The notes under the pieces are model-generated. The model saw nothing but the letters and a program-made list of their open reading frames with translations, searched no databases and was not told the DNA's origin. 64,000 nucleotides of DNA, taken from the NCBI GenBank assembly GCA_005408345.1, contig SEMN01000054.1, forward strand, positions 380,001-444,000. Direction: 5' to 3'. Numbering within the stretch: the stretch's first letter is position 1; every line of letters begins with the position of its first letter. This DNA is from Macquaria australasica. Lineage: Eukaryota > Chordata > Actinopteri > Centrarchiformes > Percichthyidae. Of this stretch, positions 61,944-64,000 are shown piece by piece. A program made the position numbers and the translations under genes.

Positions 61944-62559
61944 GCCTTGAATTTAGTCCCTTGGCAAATTCTCCCTTGTCTGATTTACAGCCCTTTCAGT
62001 GAAGAAGAGATGGGCTAGTCAGGAAAGACAGTGATCATTTGGGCAATAATGCACATTATGGGGTCTTTATAATATGGTTGTTCATCCAATACAGAATTCA
62101 TGCAAGCAGCTGACTGATGTGGACGTATACTGTGCACCACATATGAACAAGAGTAACATTTTCACCTTTTAAACAGTGTGAAACGTTTAAAATATAATCT
62201 TCCAAGTCTTTAATGCGTATAAATGGTACATTTTGAGGCAGTACGCACATTTTCTAAAACCTTAGAGGACCACAACATGCGGAACAAGACCTCACAAAAG
62301 CCTCTGCCAGCCTGAATTAAAAATCATTATAATGTGTGCATGGAGCTATGCTGACATCTTATTGTCTGTCATGGTTTTAAATGAAAGTCACTCCACTAAT
62401 TGTACTTTGTGCAACAGACATTCAGGCTATATACACGCTATGTGGGAGTCAGAGATGGTTGTTGGTCACGTTTCTGGGAACAATAAGTCCAGATACACGA
62501 GAGTTACACGAGTGGTGGAAATCGTCCTGGCTAATGTGGGCAATGGGAAATTGTAAAAT

Positions 62560-62890
62560 TGGCCCCTATTACATGATATGATATGATGCAGGGTGGTCTG
62601 GGTTTGCCACCGGGCAAATGCATTATTCATAAACTAAATGTTTCTGTCTAATGAGCATTTAATGGATTATTCTGCATCAAAAGCTTTGGTTTGGGTAAAT
62701 GTCCTGGTGGTTATCGAGCCAACTTTCTATAATGAGAATGCGGGAACACATAAAAGCCTTCGCTGGGGACTCCTCCGGCGCACTCCAACTGTCTGGTTAA
62801 AGTAGCTGCAATTAGGCTGAAAAATATTTAATGTTAACATTTCCTCGAATTTTAGTAGCTGATCACGTTACGTTGTGGTGGTGGAGTTTG
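62560..62890. promoter_or_regulatory. Candidate enhancer between prdm8 and the ANTXR-like gene
   Basis: Non-repetitive stretch with ATGCATTATTCAT (octamer-like), TTTAATGGATTATT, ATCAAAAGCTTTGG (TCF-like), GCAATTAGG and TGATCACGTTACG. Dense homeobox/TCF-like motifs between two divergent genes suggest regulatory DNA. Not tested for conservation. Confidence 0.3.
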
Positions 62891-63658
62891 ATAACACTTT
62901 GAAAACCTTTCGGCATCGCATCTTTTCATGGGTCGATCTGCATTCAGGCCCATATTGAGTTGCTTGTCTTTGCAGTTCCCCTGATTTTTTTTTGAGACAG
63001 TGAATGGAGCACAAATTCCGAGGCACCAAGAATTACCAAATTATTGATTATTCAAAACAAGGTGCCAAATAATGCATTTACTAAATATGACATTGGCCTG
63101 CTTATTTGATTTTACAAATTCTAAATAATCTTAGATAAAAAATATATTGAGGATAAACCTTGCATCAGATGACATGAACGTATTGAACGTATTTGAATTA
63201 ATCATGTGTAGGCTAATACGTGTGATTTCTGGTCTTCCGATGATTCAAAACATGAACTAACAGACTAATTCCAGGACACTCTTGATTTATTTCCCGTTCT
63301 CAAATAGTCTGTTGTTATTTTGGACAGTAGATATCTGCTCACTACTTTTCGTGGGGCTTTCTTTTTTTTTCTGTGTAAAAGTGGAGTTTTGTATCTCTCC
63401 TCGGGTGTCGCTCCTCTCCTCCATCCTGCCCTGTTTCAGTTCTTTCTTTTTTTTTCCTCAGCTAAAGGAGAAGACTTGGAGAGCCCGGCTTAAACTGAAC
63501 AAGACTCCTAGAGGCTGAATGCACCCAACCGAACAGGACAAAACACCGAGGAACAAAGCCTTGTATGCACACAGTCGATTCAGAAACAGACGATAGAGAG
63601 AAAATGTGAAGATCTTTAGTTGACACAGTGTTGGAGCAGTCAACAGTAACCGGGAAAG

Positions 63659-63819
63659 ATGGCGAGGACACAGACTCGCATGTTCCTCGCCTTGGCTTTG
63701 CTGGGAATTTTCTTCCTCGATGTCTCGGTGAAAGGAGAGCTGCAGGGAGAGCAACAGGAGGAGGAGGAGGAGGAGAGGTCCTGTCAGGGCGCCTTCGACC
63801 TCTATTTTGTCCTGGACAA
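63659..63819 (+). CDS. ANTXR-family receptor, first coding exon (partial)
   Basis: ATG at 63659 opens a frame of 53 codons plus two bases, ending at a GT donor (AA|GTGAGTG). A hydrophobic signal peptide (MFLALALLGIFFLDVSV) is followed by an acidic run of six Glu and then SCQGAFDLYFVLDK. The latter is the start of the von Willebrand A domain typical of ANTXR1/ANTXR2/ANTXRL (C-x-G-x-FDLYF-x-LDK), just before the MIDAS loop in the next exon. The rest lies beyond the window. These are single-pass matrix receptors known as host receptors for anthrax toxin. Synteny favours the ANTXRL-type copy (antxr1c-like in fish), but the exon alone cannot tell paralogues apart. Confidence 0.85.
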
Positions 63820-64000
63820 GTGAGTGTCCGATATTATTTATGGCTTTGTTACTTTCTCATCGCTGCGCATTGCCATGCAACCGCACAGTTGTTTGGGAAC
63901 GCGGAGCGCATCAGTCAGATTCACTCTCCACGTTTCTGTTGTTGTAACGGCGTTAGACAAAAGTAACCTGCACGTTTGAGCTTGGAAATTCGGAATCCCA

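Larger units (their letters stand above)
60918..63658. other. Region between divergent prdm8 and ANTXR-like genes
   Basis: Apart from the prdm8 5'UTR exon, no gene is visible. 60918-61683 is prdm8 intron 1. 61944-63530 is AT-rich with one repeat-free stretch at 62560-62890. About 63530-63658 should be the 5'UTR of the ANTXR-like gene. Confidence 0.5.

Overview
This window is vertebrate, almost certainly teleost (spiny-rayed fish) genomic DNA. Coding exons are short, GT-AG bounded and separated by compact introns. (CA)n microsatellites are very dense, and several interspersed repeats have the look of families common in fish genomes. No prokaryotic, viral or CRISPR features were seen. Protein family assignments rest on reading the translated exons against remembered family sequences; no database search was run.

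Layout. (1) 1-19566, + strand: the 3' part of a very large multidomain cytoplasmic tyrosine phosphatase gene. 41 coding exons were traced with consistent phase (6537 coding bases visible, 2178 residues, start lies off the left edge). Visible order: linker, FERM, PDZ1-PDZ2-PDZ3, Pro/Ser linker, PDZ4-PDZ5-PDZ6, catalytic PTP domain, stop. It resembles PTPN13, but its FERM and phosphatase parts look closer to human FRMPD2 and PTPN20, which are two adjacent genes in human. The fish locus is therefore best read as the undivided FRMPD2-PTPN20 gene, the ohnologue of PTPN13. (2) 19567-50734: about 31 kb without an intact gene. It holds a 3'UTR, microsatellites, fold-back repeats, a minus-strand remnant of a USP37/26/29-type deubiquitinase (29233-29864) and several stretches whose texture suggests conserved non-coding elements. 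(3) 50735-54098, + strand: a complete three-exon BMP3/GDF10-type TGF-beta ligand, best matched to GDF10. (4) 54099-58794: gdf10 3'UTR with two poly(A) signals, a fold-back MITE and putative regulatory DNA. (5) 58795-60917, - strand: complete prdm8-type gene (PR domain plus three zinc fingers) with a likely 5'UTR exon at 61684 and above. (6) 63659-63819, + strand: first coding exon of an ANTXR-family receptor (signal peptide and start of the VWA domain), cut by the window edge.

Gene order PTPN20/FRMPD2 - GDF10 - PRDM8/ZNF488-type - ANTXR-type mirrors human 10q11.22 (FRMPD2, PTPN20, GDF10, GDF2, RBP3, ZNF488, ANTXRL) rather than 4q21, where BMP3, PRDM8, ANTXR2 and the distant PTPN13 lie. The genes are neighbours by ancestry, not an operon: a junctional/polarity scaffold phosphatase, a secreted ligand, a neural transcriptional repressor and a matrix receptor.

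Most unusual points: the unsplit phosphatase gene with a sixth PDZ domain; a pair of phase-equivalent candidate cassette exons that can only be used alternatively; a phase-supported GC-AG intron; the decayed USP exon cluster; and a PR-domain-bearing PRDM8 gene in the syntenic position of human ZNF488.
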